From assembly GCF_029962835.1 (NCBI RefSeq), contig NC_080588.1:61590001-61654000 (forward strand): DNA of 64,000 nucleotides, read 5' to 3'. Every line of letters begins with the position of its first letter. Positions within the stretch are counted from its first letter, which is position 1. Source of the stretch: Magnolia sinica. Lineage: Eukaryota; Streptophyta; Magnoliopsida; Magnoliales; Magnoliaceae. Made by a program: the position numbers and the translations under genes. The notes beneath the pieces were generated by a model, which had not been told where the DNA came from, did no database searches, and saw only the letters and a list, made by a program, of their open reading frames with translations. Below are positions 34,371 through 46,290 of this stretch, piece after piece.

Positions 34371-35350
34371 TAAGAGTAATTGAGTGACTGCGTATCAAGC
34401 GTCATACGCTGCCCGAGTATCATATAACTCGCGCCTTCCCGCCTGCAAATAACTCCGTATATATTTCCAATCTCTGCTCATTTCGACATCCAAAATTCTG
34501 GAGCTGGTCGAGAAAACCTTCCCTCGGTACTATCTCTTTAACCCTATGCATCTTTCCGCTCGATTCTTCTTTTTCTTCAAAGATTTCTCAAGAAGCTTGC
34601 GAAATCAAAGATCTTCCATGCCGGAATTTCGCAATTCTGCCGTAAAATCTCGATTTCTCCTCCGGTTTCTCTGCTTCCGTAAAAAAAACGAGGATTTTTT
34701 CTCGTTGAATTACAGAAGAGATTTCTAAATCCCCTATCCTCACCACTTATAGCTTCTTTACATCCAAACGCCTCATTTCCTTTCCATATCATTATGCTAT
34801 TGCTGCTCTGTTTGAAAATTACTAGGAATTTCACGAAATTAGAGTATTAAGTTTTCTACATTCATGATCTAGGCTAGCTGGAGGTAATTTACAGTTAAAT
34901 TTTCGGATCAGGTTGTGGTTTTCACCCGATTTCAGCTGAAGCATCTCTGTTCGTCAAATTCTACTGTTATTACGGTGTAAAAATCTAGATCTGGAATTCT
35001 ATAAGGCATTTAAAATCCGAGAATTCAATCTTTAGTTGCAATTTCTTTCGATATAATGTTGCTGTCCTTATGTCAGTTTGATTTTGCGAACACCCGTTAG
35101 AAATCTCTGAATAATCTTGCAGATTTCAAGATCTGATTAGAGCTGATTTTCTATACGAATTTTATCGAGGTCCATTTTAATTTGTCTTTTTCTTGAAATT
35201 ATTGAGGAAAGGTGCTAAAGAAAGTTCTAGCTCTAAACTATGTACTGATGCTTTAGAGCTGAAACTTCCATATCAAGTCACGATTTTGCTGCTCATTTTG
35301 GTGACAAGCTTGAAGAAATTCGGGAGTTCAAAGTATCAAAAGTAGTAGAC
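34371..35350 (+). promoter_or_regulatory. Promoter and 5' leader region of the KIN-1 gene
   Basis: Unique sequence between the end of repeat block U' and the kinesin ATG. A TATA-like string (gtatatattt) lies near 34457-34466, followed by a pyrimidine-rich stretch typical of a plant 5' UTR. A 5' UTR intron is possible (GT near 34882, AG near 35123) but not proven. No credible upstream coding gene is present; the local 60-85 codon ORFs lack any family feature. Confidence 0.4.
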
Positions 35351-38300
35351 ATGACAAGTGTAACAGTCTGTGCTCGCTTCAGACCTTTGAGTTCAAGAGA
35401 AAAGAGAGATCATGGCGACAGTGTTTGCATACGGAGCCTAGATAACGAGTCTTTTGTGTTCAAGGTTTTTTTTTTTTTTTTTTTCTAATTTTTACTTTCA
35501 GAGAGTTTCTCCGTTTATAGAAAATGACTGATATGATTTTTGCATTAATTTCTTGTAGGATGTGAAGGAAGGAGATTTGATGTTTTGCTTTGATAGGGTA
35601 TTCTATCAGCACTCTTCTCAAGATGATGTATATCAATTTCTAGCTCTGCCTATAGTTCGGGGTGTGTGCTTACTGTAATTACTTTCCTGTTTTATATTCT
35701 TGGTAAACGATTTGGTTAGTTGATTTCTGTGCAGTCTGACCCTGCTGCTTTGTATGTAATTTTGAAATTTTTATTTCTAAACAGATGCCATTAATGCAAT
35801 AAATGGAACAATCATTACTTATGGACAGGTAAGCTGCACTTTGGTAGAAATTACTTGAAATGATGCTTGTTCTGGTTGTCAACATTTTCTTTTTACGTTT
35901 CTGTCATTAACTGTAGTTGTTCAGATTGTTAAATGCATGAATTCATGAGTTCAAACATGCATGCACTGTAGTACACATGTACGCAAGTGCGAAGATGTAT
36001 CCTTGGATTGCCAGTTCTGTTTGAGGCCAGGCTACAAAATATGCATCCAGTGCGCAATATGTAGCTTCCATATCATATTGACAAAAAAGCAAAACTGATA
36101 GATGTTGTGCTTTGTTTGTTTCGGCAAGTAATGTAAAGCTTTCATGTCATAATACTAACAAATTGTAACCTTCAAATACTGCATTTGGAACAGACTGGAG
36201 CTGGGAAGACATACAGCATGGAGGTGAAGTGATTAAATTGTATTCATGAATGGGATGTTTAATGAGTCATTCTAAAAAAATAGTGGTGCATTTTGAACTG
36301 GTTTGCTTTCAATTCAGATGACATCTAGTAACATCCTCATGTTGAAGCAGGGCCCAAGTATGTCGGAGAGTGATGGACAGAAAAAAGGAATACTTCCGCG
36401 AGTTGTAAATGGGCTTTTTGACTGCATAAAATCTGCCAATGATGGATCCAAGTACATAGTCAAATTGTCAATGGTATTATAAGTACTGATATTCCTTGAT
36501 TTTCCTGCCCTTTGAACTGTCAACGTCATTGGTAAAACTTTTCTTTTGTGGCACTTACAGGCGGAGATCTATATGGAGAAAGTAAGGTTTGTAACTTACT
36601 GAAAGCCAGCAAATGGATTACCTTTGAAGTTCTCCAACCCTGAAACAGAATATGTGCTCTTCCACAGTTTTGCATATCCTCATTTTTGAAGGGATAAAAA
36701 TGGTCTAATTATTGTTGCGTTATCTTCTCAGAGACCTTTTTGATTTATCAAAAGATAATCTACAGATTAAGGAGGGCAAGACACGAGGAATATTTCTTTC
36801 GGGAGCAACTGAGGTGAGCAAGCAATTTGATGCTTGCCACTTCTTCCACCAAAGAAAATTATCTAGTGTAGTTGAATCCTTCTAATTGCTAGTCTATAAA
36901 TGAGGCTGTTGCTGTATGTTCTGAGAATCGCGATAGTGCTTCTTTCGATTTCAACTGATTTAATCATTCAAGATTTCAGTTTTACTCATCTATTGATTCT
37001 TGGTTTTTAGATATGTATCATGGATGCTGCAGAAGCTTTGCAAAAGCTTTTTGTAAGATATAAAGGGTTTCAATATTCAGCAAAATTTGGTGATGGTTAC
37101 AGCTTCCCTAATTAAACCTTGAAAATGCAGGTTGGGGTTGCTAATAGGGCAGTTGGAGAGACACGTATCCTTCAATTTTAGCTCTGTTGGCTATTTTTTT
37201 GCGACTTAGTAACTGTGATTACTGTCATTTAGGAGCAGAGATTGTCGTCTGAAACCAGTGCATATAGCCCAATGTGCCAGTATGACTCGCCCATGAACGA
37301 TATGGCTGTATCGGCCTGAAACAGCCCAATCCAGAGGCGGTATGGGGGGATATGGTGCTGTATCGCAGTGAATGATATGATACACGATGCTTTGGTTTAA
37401 AACCTTGTTTGATAGTCCTTTCTTCTGCAGGGTTTCTGTTTTGTCTTTCTTTTTATTTCCCTTTTGCAGAGACTTAACATGGATAGAAATGAATATGGCC
37501 AGCAGCAGAAGTCACTGTGTTTATATATTTTCAGTCCTTCAAGAATCTACAAATGATGGAAGGTAAGCTTATTATTGCATGCTCTTCTGGTAATGTGGGT
37601 GCTCTTCCTGTGACTTAGTTTTGACAACTTCCCTTAGGGTGCATCTGTATTCAATATCGAACTAAATTCCAATTGCTAGTCTAATACGGTGGAAAGAAGC
37701 AAATTGTAATTTTCTTCCCTAGCATACATATTGAGGGACTCGCTTCAAATCACAATTATATTGCTTTTGAGTTTGACTTAATGGGATTACTTTCTCATTA
37801 TAAATATAAGGAAGCACAAGTAACATTCTTCTTCTTCTTCTTCTTCTTTTTCATTTCCATTTTGATTGGACTTAATGCCTACCATTCAGTTCACACTTAC
37901 ATCCAAATGCTGCCTTAATGACTGTTTTGGCATTTAAAATCTTCATCACATTTTTTCTTAGATCTTTCGCTTTTTATTTGGCCCTGGTATGCTTTTATTA
38001 GTAAAATCTTGCAGTGTCACTTACTATTCTTTGGAAGCTCACGTCATTAATCTGATCAGTATTCTTCCAACTTGCTTTTAAATATTTGTATTTTATATAG
38101 TGTTTACTGTCTTTGGTCGGTCAGCAACTGGTCAGATACCCAGTAACTTCCCTATTTTTATTAGGATGTTGTGCGTTGCCATTTGTAATATATCTGATCT
38201 ACTAATTTCATTTTCTCTGTAGCTATTATAGCCTATAAGCAATCTCTTAGCATCAAAGGAATGGCTTGTTGGTATACATGTCAATCATGTGTTAGATTGT

Positions 38301-40288
38301 TGATGCAACTTATCAGTAAAAGACTCTTGAAAACAGCATATAGATTACATGGCCGTTGGATGAATTGGTAAATTATCAATTGCAGTATTGAAAGAAAAGG
38401 CGTAAACTTTGTTTGCTGATGTCTTCTTGCAAGTTTAGCTTGCTCGTGCAACTTATTTATTTGATATTTGTGTAACATTGCTTCTGATGGGAAGGTTACG
38501 TGAATTAAATAAATAAACTTTAAAATGCTCACCTCAAAATGATCTTTAAAGAAAAAAAATGTATGCCTGTTTGATTTCCCAAAATCATTGTTATGCGTTT
38601 GAAAAAAAATAAAATCCGTCATGCCACTAGTCCTTTGGAGATGTCGACAGGGTGAAAACTGGAAAACTTGTTCTTGTCGACCTGGCTGGCTCTGAGAAAG
38701 TCGAGAAAACCTGTGCTGAGGGAAGAGTTCTTGAAGAAGCAAAGACTATCAATAAGTCCCTCTCAGCTCTTGGCAACGTAATTAATGCTCTGACGAATGG
38801 TACTCGCATTCCCTGTCTCTTTCCAGATACAGTCAGTACAATTCTTGTGATTATTTCAAATGAAAAGATTGAATTGGTGTATCTGCAGGCAAAATGAACC
38901 ACATTCCATATCGTGATTCGAAGCTTACGCGCATCCTACAAGATGCTCTGGTGAGGTCCTCCCTTAATTTGTCACTGCATGATCAGTCAATGTGAGGGCC
39001 ATCTCCTTTACTGTAACAGGGTGGGAACTCTCGAACTGCTGTTCTGTGTTGCTGCTCTCCGAGCTCCTTAAATGCATCAGAGAGCCTGTCTACCCTTCGT
39101 TTTGGTGCTAGGCATGTGTACAGACCAGTTAAAAATTGCAATTCTATAATACAAAAATAAAACTAACTGTCATTTTGTTTATGTATTTTGCAGAGCGAAG
39201 CATGTAAGGACGTCACCACGAGTTAGTAGCAATGAGGATAAAGGGGAAGTAAAGCTAGTCACCCACTGTCAAACTAAAAAAAGTGAATCACGTGACAGAC
39301 TGTTGGACCAGGTCTGCAAAGAAATGGCACGATATTGCCCACATTGTCGTATGCAGTTAGGAATATATATTTCTTTGGAGCCTTTTACTTGTGAGGTGTG
39401 ACTCCCTCCACTTGCAATTATGTGCATGAGATTCATGCTGTTCACCAGGTTGGCCCCACCATGTAATTGCCGTGGCTCAAAAATCAGGCACAGTCCAGTC
39501 ATCAGGTTGGTCATATGGTTATGTTAGATGGAGTGTTGATCATTTTTTTTGTTCTAGCCATCCATTCTTTGTCCACAGATAACCTGCCTGATGAGAACAT
39601 ATGCAGAGGGGCCTACCTGATGAATGGCTCTAATGTGGTGTATGCTTGGAGAGAGCAAGTTTACTTCTTCTTCTTTTTTTTTTTTTTTTTTTTTTTAACA
39701 CACGCACATACACCCCACACACTCACGCTGGTGGAATTTCACCACCTATGGGTACTTGAACCCTTGACCGGGAGTTGAAACTCCTGAGAGAGCAAGTTTA
39801 CTTTTGAAGTCCTCATTTCTTTAACTTCTTCCTGCCACAGTTGAGAGCCAGCCTGAACATTGAAGAAGTGAAGCTGTTGGAGGAGTTGTTTGTCATGGAA
39901 GGCATTATCTTCGATCCTTGCATGGCAGAAGACTTTGAATCGGCTTATGAAGATGTAACCAGTCGGACAATTTCAGCATTACACCAAACTGTGGAAGAGC
40001 TTCTAACAACTATTGAAACGGTATTTGTTTGATTCGATATGAAAGTGGTTTTATATACTGCAAGCTCAAGATTGTGACTTATTTTCTCTCTAATTAATGT
40101 GGCTACAGCTCAAGAAAGAGAACCTTGATCTTAAGGTCAAAGTAGCAGCTTCTGAGAAGTTCCATTCATACTTCAATGCTGCAGAGAGCTTCTGTTATTC
40201 AGCTACGATTTTGGGCTTTCTTTGGTTCTTCTCTTCATGGATTTGGAGTATCTTTGGACCAGATGCTACAAGGAAAAGGTTGCTGTGA
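35351..40288 (+). CDS. KIN1: Kinesin motor protein, plant KIN-1 (PSS1-like) group, 16 coding exons, 484 aa
   Basis: ATP-driven microtubule motor. Exons by splice consensus and frame: 35351-35464, 35559-35661, 35785-35828, 36194-36223, 36351-36473, 36561-36586, 36732-36813, 37011-37052, 37131-37164, 37487-37562, 38651-38799, 38889-38950, 39020-39111, 39194-39311, 39841-40020, 40109-40288; total 1455 nt including TGA. The motor is N-terminal (about 3-330): P-loop GQTGAGKT at 86-93, switch I NMASSRSH at 202-209, switch II DLAGSE at 235-240, and YRDSKLTR at 282-289. A charged linker follows, then a predicted helical region (366-450) and a hydrophobic stretch at 453-474 before a basic tail. From memory, length and motor sequence match Arabidopsis KIN-1 (At3g63480) and rice PSS1, which acts in male meiosis. 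The start ATG gives the usual short N-terminus before TVCARFRPL. Intron 13 appears to use a GC donor. No break was found, so the gene looks functional. Confidence 0.93.
39667..39785 (-). mobile_element. 5'-truncated SINE in kinesin intron 14
   Basis: Minus-strand copy of the SINE at 33528-33712, with a long A tail (T run on plus). It is flanked by a perfect 18-bp target-site duplication, gagagagcaagtttactt (39649-39666 and 39786-39803). Confidence 0.85.
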
Positions 40289-42039
40289 CATGTAGATGTT
40301 GAACATAGACCTGTGGTTAGTTGAATGATTCAATAGAGAAATCAGTTGCTAACTAGAGTCTAATTGGGTTCTATGGTATAGCTTATTGGGACCGTCTTTA
40401 ATTTGATTGATCCCTGTAACCATCATAAAAGTGCAGGGGGGCTGTGCACCATGGAAAACTGATCCAGAGTGGCCATCTGGTAGTCCCCACCATGGATGGG
40501 CTATGCCTAACAAATCTTCAATCATACAATCCTAACCATCCAGTCTTTGGACTTTTCTTGTTGGACATGGATTGTTACCATATTTAGACATCAATTTGAA
40601 GACCACAGTTGGGCAGTTGGGATTTGTTGGATTGGAGAGTAATGGGGCTTGGTCCATCCAGGGTAGGGCTGACTTGAAAGATTTGGAGTTTAAAGTGAGC
40701 AGACCTTTGTGAACAGTAAAAAACGCTATCACTGCACAGTACCTCTTGAGAAAATTTGTGGCACAACACAACAAAACCATGTGAAAACATACCATAGGAT
40801 AAATGGTTAAGATTTTCAAAAGTTCTATCTTGTTCTAATTTTCAAAACATGTGTATGAGATGATGCATCTCCCACACAAAAGAAACCAAGGACGTTTCCT
40901 CTCTCCATTGGACCTTTGGCAAAATCATACACATAAAGGTTTCATATGCTTTTTGGATGGAATGGTACTGATGTTCAAGGCTATTTTGTTGGGAAAATGA
41001 ATAGTAATGATTAGTTTGTTTATTACCTATTCTTGAGCTGATCTAGTCTCATCTATCTTCATCTCTTTGCGGTGACTTCATATCTTTTCTCCTACATGCA
41101 GCTACACTGTCTTTACAACCACTTTCTTAAAAGAAAAAAAGAAAAAAGAGAGAAAAAAAGAACTTTTTTATGTCTCTATAAAGATAACATGGATTTTGGT
41201 TTCCAATGTGAATTATGATGGTAGCACCCCCACTTTGGTCACTTCCTATACAGGGAATTGATGAATTGCTATATGGTTCAAGCGAGCATCCAAACACATG
41301 ATACTGATTTGTCTAATATAAAAGATACTAAAGAAAGAGGGTCCCTCTGCTAAAAGAGAACTATGTTGTACAACCACTTCTCCCCTCTTATGCTTTGCAA
41401 ACAGCTTCCTCACTCTCTCTACGTGCATTGCACATGCTAGTTCTACTATTGTAATTAATGGATAAATTAGTCCTCTTTTTATTATTTATTTAGTACTTGT
41501 TTGGATAAGACATTTTTTTAAATATATTAAAGTATAAAACAAGGAAAGTATAACTAGACATCAGTTGCTCCATGACAATACCAATGCAAATGTACTGTTC
41601 GCCAATGTGCATGGTTCATGATGTTCAGGGATATGTTTCAATGACCCAAACTGTTAATGTGATGGACCTCAACATGGACCCTATAGCACTAAAAAAGAAC
41701 CTCCCATCTTTGAAAATGGACCTTCTCCTTGACTATTTTTCTGGGAGAAAAGTGGGTTCTTCCAGTGTTGAAGACTTTTGAGGAAGACCCCATCAACTGC
41801 TAAGAACCACCATCCATGGTTCTAAAACTTGGTTGGTTGACTCGAAACTGGGCCGAATCAACTTGACCAGATTTCGAGTTGAGTCTCTGGTAAGCTTGCT
41901 CCTGAGCATGACTTTTGATTTTTCTTAAAAAGAAATATACAACTAGTATACCACCAAGATTCGAACACAAAATCTACAGCAAACAAGGGAATGCACATAG
42001 GAAGCGCATTCGGTACTACCCTTCCCGAGCTTGGCGCAG
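40289..42039. other. Downstream region of the kinesin gene, no gene seen
   Basis: Probable 3' UTR and intergenic DNA. A segment at about 41820-42000 (tctaaaacttggttggttga) resembles the secondary insertion in the LINE relics (about 14510). Short ORFs have no domain. Confidence 0.4.
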
Positions 42040-43105
42040 GTTGGGCTCGGATGGGCCCACTGTGATGTATGGGTTTATCCACACCGTCCATCCATTTTTC
42101 CATGTTATTTAGGATATAAGCCCAAAAAACTGAGGCAAGTCCAAGGCTCAAGTGACCACACAGTGGGGATTGAACTCCTACCATTAAAAGCTTCTTGGGA
42201 TCAGCATGCAGAAGTTTTGGATCAAGCTGATTTTCTTGTTTTCCTTATCTAAGTGTATGTGACCTTATGAACGGGTTGGATGGCAAATAAACATCACAGT
42301 GAGCCCTAAGAAGGTTTCAATGGTAGGTATCATTATCACCACCACTTCCAGTGGTGTGTTCCACTTGAGCATCTGATGTACGGAAGCGGATTGGCTGGTG
42401 TACCTCACGTCAGCTGTATAGCTGCTGGATTGATGTCAGTAAGTTTTATGAGTCATCATGAGGTATGTGTTTTATCCAAACCATACATTTATTTGGCGAG
42501 CTCGTCTTAAGACTTGAGATGAAAAATAAGACAAATATAACTATCAAGTGGACCACACTGCAAAAAGCAGTGAGGGATTGAACGTCTACCATTGAAACCC
42601 TTTTTAGGGTCACAGAAGTTTTGAATCAATATGAAATTTGTTTTTCCTCTTCATTCATTCAGGTCTTTGTGATCTTATGAACAAATTGGATGGTAAATAA
42701 ACATCATTGTGGGCCCTACGAATTGCTTAACAGTGAAAATCATTACGTCCTCTTCTATTTGTGGTGTGGTCCAAATGATCTATGAATAAGATTCATTTTT
42801 TGGGTAATGCTCTAAAATGATCTCTAAAAATAAATGAACGGTGTAGATATGATAAATACATCACTGTGGGGCCATGTAACCTTGATCTCCTTTGAACCAT
42901 TCGATAGAACTCGGAGCTCGAGGAGCGTTAGTGCTCGTCTTCGCACGTCACGTACCTGCCATATAGCTGGTGTGTGGTGTGGTACACCGGCCAATCCGCT
43001 TCCCTAATGTACCTCATTTTTTGGGCTTCTTTACTAAAATGACATGTCAAAATGGATTGATGGTGTGGATAAACCCATATATCACGGTGGGCTCTCAGAG
43101 CTGCA
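42040..43105. mobile_element. Outer MITE split by the MULE-type MITE
   Basis: The left arm (gatgtatgggtttatccaca near 42063) and the right arm (gtgtggataaacccatatat near 43065) are inverted and belong to the gggcccacc family. Removing the inner 622-bp element restores a normal-length (about 440 bp) MITE. Confidence 0.6.
42382..43003. mobile_element. MULE-type MITE, perfect 14-bp TIRs, 9-bp target duplication
   Basis: Ends are GGAAGCGGATTGGC and GCCAATCCGCTTCC, perfect inverted repeats that extend about 8 bp further with one mismatch. Flanks are ctgatgtac (42373-42381) and ctaatgtac (43004-43012), a 9-bp duplication with one change. A 9-bp duplication fits Mutator-like elements. It sits inside another MITE. 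Confidence 0.7.
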
Positions 43106-43194
43106 ACCTGTGCCAAGCTGGAGACAGCGGGTTAATACCTAATCCAGTGACCGGTGCACGGAACAGATTAGGCGCGGGCCCGTCCTCACACAAG

Positions 43195-43615
43195 ACAGTG
43201 GGCCCTGACCATGGGGCCCACCTTGATGCATGTGTAGTATATTCACGCAGTCCATCCATTTTTTCATATAATTTTAGGGCAGGAGACAAAAAATGAAACT
43301 GATCCAAATCTCAGGTGACAGTGGCGATTGACAACGGGCCACACAATTTTTGAATCAAGTTGATTTTTTTTATTTTTTTATTTTTTTATTTTTCCTTCAC
43401 CGTAGTTTGTATGACCTTTCCAACAGGCTGGATTGCAAATAAACATCACGGTCAGCCCTTAGAGGTTCTTAATGGTGGACAATCAGTCACCACTGTTTCA
43501 TGTGGTGTGATCCACCTGAGATTTGCTTCTGCTTCATTTTTTGGCTGGTGCACTAAAATGAGATGGAAAAATGGATGGACGGCGTGATATACAAAACATA
43601 CATTAAAGTCGGCTC
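43195..43615. mobile_element. MITE of the gggcccacc family
   Basis: Arms near 43215 (ggggcccaccttgatgcatg) and 43562-43605 (ggaaaaatggatggacggcg) are inverted relatives. The interior has the usual family order (descriptive motifs gatccaaatctc, atcaagttgat, caaataaacatcacgg). No coding capacity. Confidence 0.55.
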
Positions 43616-43769
43616 CATGGTCAAGTATTCAATGGCATGTATCCAGGATCCGCCAAACTCGATCGGCACATTCATCCGTTTAAACATTCCATTTTACGAC
43701 ACAGGAAAAAACATATATATAATCACATCAATATTGCATGTGTACCATGCCACAGGAAAGAGTGGTGAT

Positions 43770-44350
43770 TGTTGGGGATTTGGGATTTATGCTACGGAAT
43801 CACACAGTCTAGATTTAGGATAGCAAATAACGTCAAGCAATCACAAGAGAACACAAAGATTTAATGTGGAACACCCTTGCGGGAAAAAACCACGGCACAA
43901 AGCGACAGAAATCCACTATGAAAAGAAATTACAAAGAGAGAGGACTTACCCGATTCGAACAATCTCGAATCTCACCCTTACTACACCATTTGATAACCCT
44001 AGAACCCTTTTAGGAACCCTTGTAAAACTTTTAGAAAGCTTTAGAATACTTTAGAACAGCCCTAAGGACCCCTATTTATAGTTTAGGAAATACCTCGCAC
44101 CGACTTTAAAATAGTCCGGAAACTGCCTCAAATTTATGCAGTCCACACGTAGTTGCGTAACCCTCGACTAGTCGAGCTAGGTCATTGACTGGTCGAAGGA
44201 CTCCCTCGATCAATCGAGCCTGACCCTCAACTGGTTGAGACTAAAAAATACCGCTTGCTAGACTTTGAGTTGAGCGGACCTTACTGGTCGAGTGGACCCT
44301 TGATTGGTCGAGCAACATGTTGACAGATCTAAGACATCTGTCTGACAACA
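43770..44350 (-). mobile_element. Ty1/copia LTR (element 2)
   Basis: Bounded by TGTTG (43770) and CAACA (44350). A purine tract read on minus (catagtggagat) follows directly. About 581 bp. Confidence 0.75.
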
Positions 44351-44419
44351 ATCTCCACTATGTCTTCAATCTTTAACCGTGTAGCTCTTTGACCTCTTCT
44401 CTTATAGCTGCATCACATC

Positions 44420-45485
44420 ATAGCTTCAATCAACGCTTCTCGTGCACACTCCGTTATTCTTTAACGCCATCGCTAAGCCCAGAGAAGTTGCACAAAACTT
44501 GAACTTCTCTGTAGGAACGACCTTGGTGAGCATGTCTATTGGATTCATGCTAGTGTGAATCTTTTCCAGTGTTACGCCTCCTTCTTCAAACACCTATTGG
44601 ATAAAGTGGTGACGAACATCAATGTGTTTAGTACGTGAGTGATAAACAAAATTTTTAGTCAAATTGATAGCGCTCTCGCTATCACAGTTAACCAGCACGG
44701 CCTCCTGCTGAAGTCTCAACTGATTTATCATGCCTCTGAGCCAAACACACGCTTTCGTCACTGTCACATATTCTGTTTCGGTCGTGGAAAGAGCCACCAC
44801 AGACTGAAGCTTCGACATCCAACTGATTACTCCACTCGATAGTACAAACGAGTATCCTGAAGTAAACTTCCTGGAATCTATACTGCCCGCGTAGTCGGAA
44901 TCCACATACCCTGCCAACTTTGTCCCTCTTTTCTCAAAAGTTAAAACGTAATTTTTCATATCTCGAATGTATCGAAGTAGCCATTTCATCGCTTCCCAAT
45001 GTTGCTTGCTGGGGTTTGACAGGTATCTGCTCACAACACCGACTGCCTGTGAAATATCTGGTCTCGTACAGACCATGGCATACATTAAACTGCCAACTGC
45101 ATTTGAATAAGGCACATGAGACATAACCTGCTTTTTTTCATCTAATTTAAGACATTGTTCTAAGGAAAGCTTAAAGTGAGCCGCGTGGGGAACGCTCACC
45201 AGCTTTGCTTGGTCCATCCCATACTTGATCAACACCTTTTCAAGGTATTCTGCCTGTGATAGCCAAAGCCTCCTCTTCTTCCTATCTATATGAATATCTA
45301 TGTCAAGAACCCTCTTTGTAACCCCCAGATCATTAATGTCGAATGTCCCTGATAACTGAGTCTTCAGTACGTTGATTTCAGACATATTATGACAAGTGAT
45401 CAACATATCATCAACACACAATACTAGGATGATGAATTTTCCATAACTCAGTGTCTTGTAATAGACACAGTGATCATATTCACTT
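44420..45485 (-). pseudogene. Ty1/copia RT/RNase H relic (element 2)
   Basis: A 275-codon minus-strand frame has RT and RNase H hallmarks: LCVDDMLI (catalytic YVDD changed to CVDD), FDINDLGV, GSLMYAMVCTRPDI, SDYAGSIDSRKFTSGY, and SRTKHIDVRHHFI. A TAG stop at 44594-44596 interrupts the frame just before the RNase H end. The 5' two-thirds of the element are missing at about 45485. Confidence 0.85.
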
Positions 45486-45489
45486 CAAG

Positions 45490-46290
45490 TAAATTTCTGA
45501 CTCACCAAAATGGATGGACGGTGTGGATAAAACACATACATCATGGTGGGTACCCATAGCACTGACCACTAGCCACGTGGCTGGTGGTAGCATCCCTAGC
45601 TAAACCGCGTCTGTCTCGTAGATACCGGGAACCACCAATGCGGGTATATCCCTGACTGTAGGCCCACCGTCATGTATTTTCCTTACATCCACACCGTCCA
45701 TTCAGTTTGAAAGCTCATTTTAGGGTATGATACCAGAAAATGATGCAGATCCAACTCTCAATTGGACTGCACCACAAGATATAGTGGTGATTGAATACCC
45801 ACCATTAAAAACTTCTTTTGGACCATTGGAATGTTTATTTTCCATCCAATATGTTGATTAGTTCATAAAAACCTGGATAAAGATACCACACAAATATCAG
45901 CTTGTTCCAAAACTTTTAGCGACGGAAGATTAAATATATTTCGATGACATATTTACTACTTTCAGATTTTCTGCTCTAATACCATGTTAATGAAAGCCCA
46001 AGTCATTAGAAAATATCATATCAATGCATATCGAGGGTCCATTGTTAAGTGATCCAACATGTGGATATATTATCTTGTTTGAAACATCCTAAGCCTTCCA
46101 TTCAATAGGTGCTGGCCAACAAAGAAATGGTTCTATACATCAATGGTTCTCACTCGACCGTTAACAGACAACAACATTCCACGTCTAGGATCTTCCAACC
46201 TCCTTTTGGTGTAAGGACCATCCATGGTGATGCCCATTGGATATTCACTGAAGCATGGGCCCATGCCATGCTCTCATCGAAGGTCAATCA
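45490..46290. repeat. Duplicated block W upstream of IDM1-like copy B
   Basis: The first about 115 bp repeats the end of U' (34258-34370), in direct orientation. About 45640-46170 matches 61321-61702 (W''). From about 46290 onward the sequence is collinear with copy A from about 10258. No gene is supported; a 70-codon ORF here has no recognisable feature. Confidence 0.65.

Noticed and set aside
40532..40819. 95-codon ORF downstream of the kinesin
   Set aside because: Overlaps another ORF in a different frame, with no domain and no splice context; likely chance in the 3' flank.
44594..45421. 275-codon ORF as a host gene
   Set aside because: It is copia RT/RNase H with a changed catalytic motif and a premature stop; the 5' part of the element is missing.
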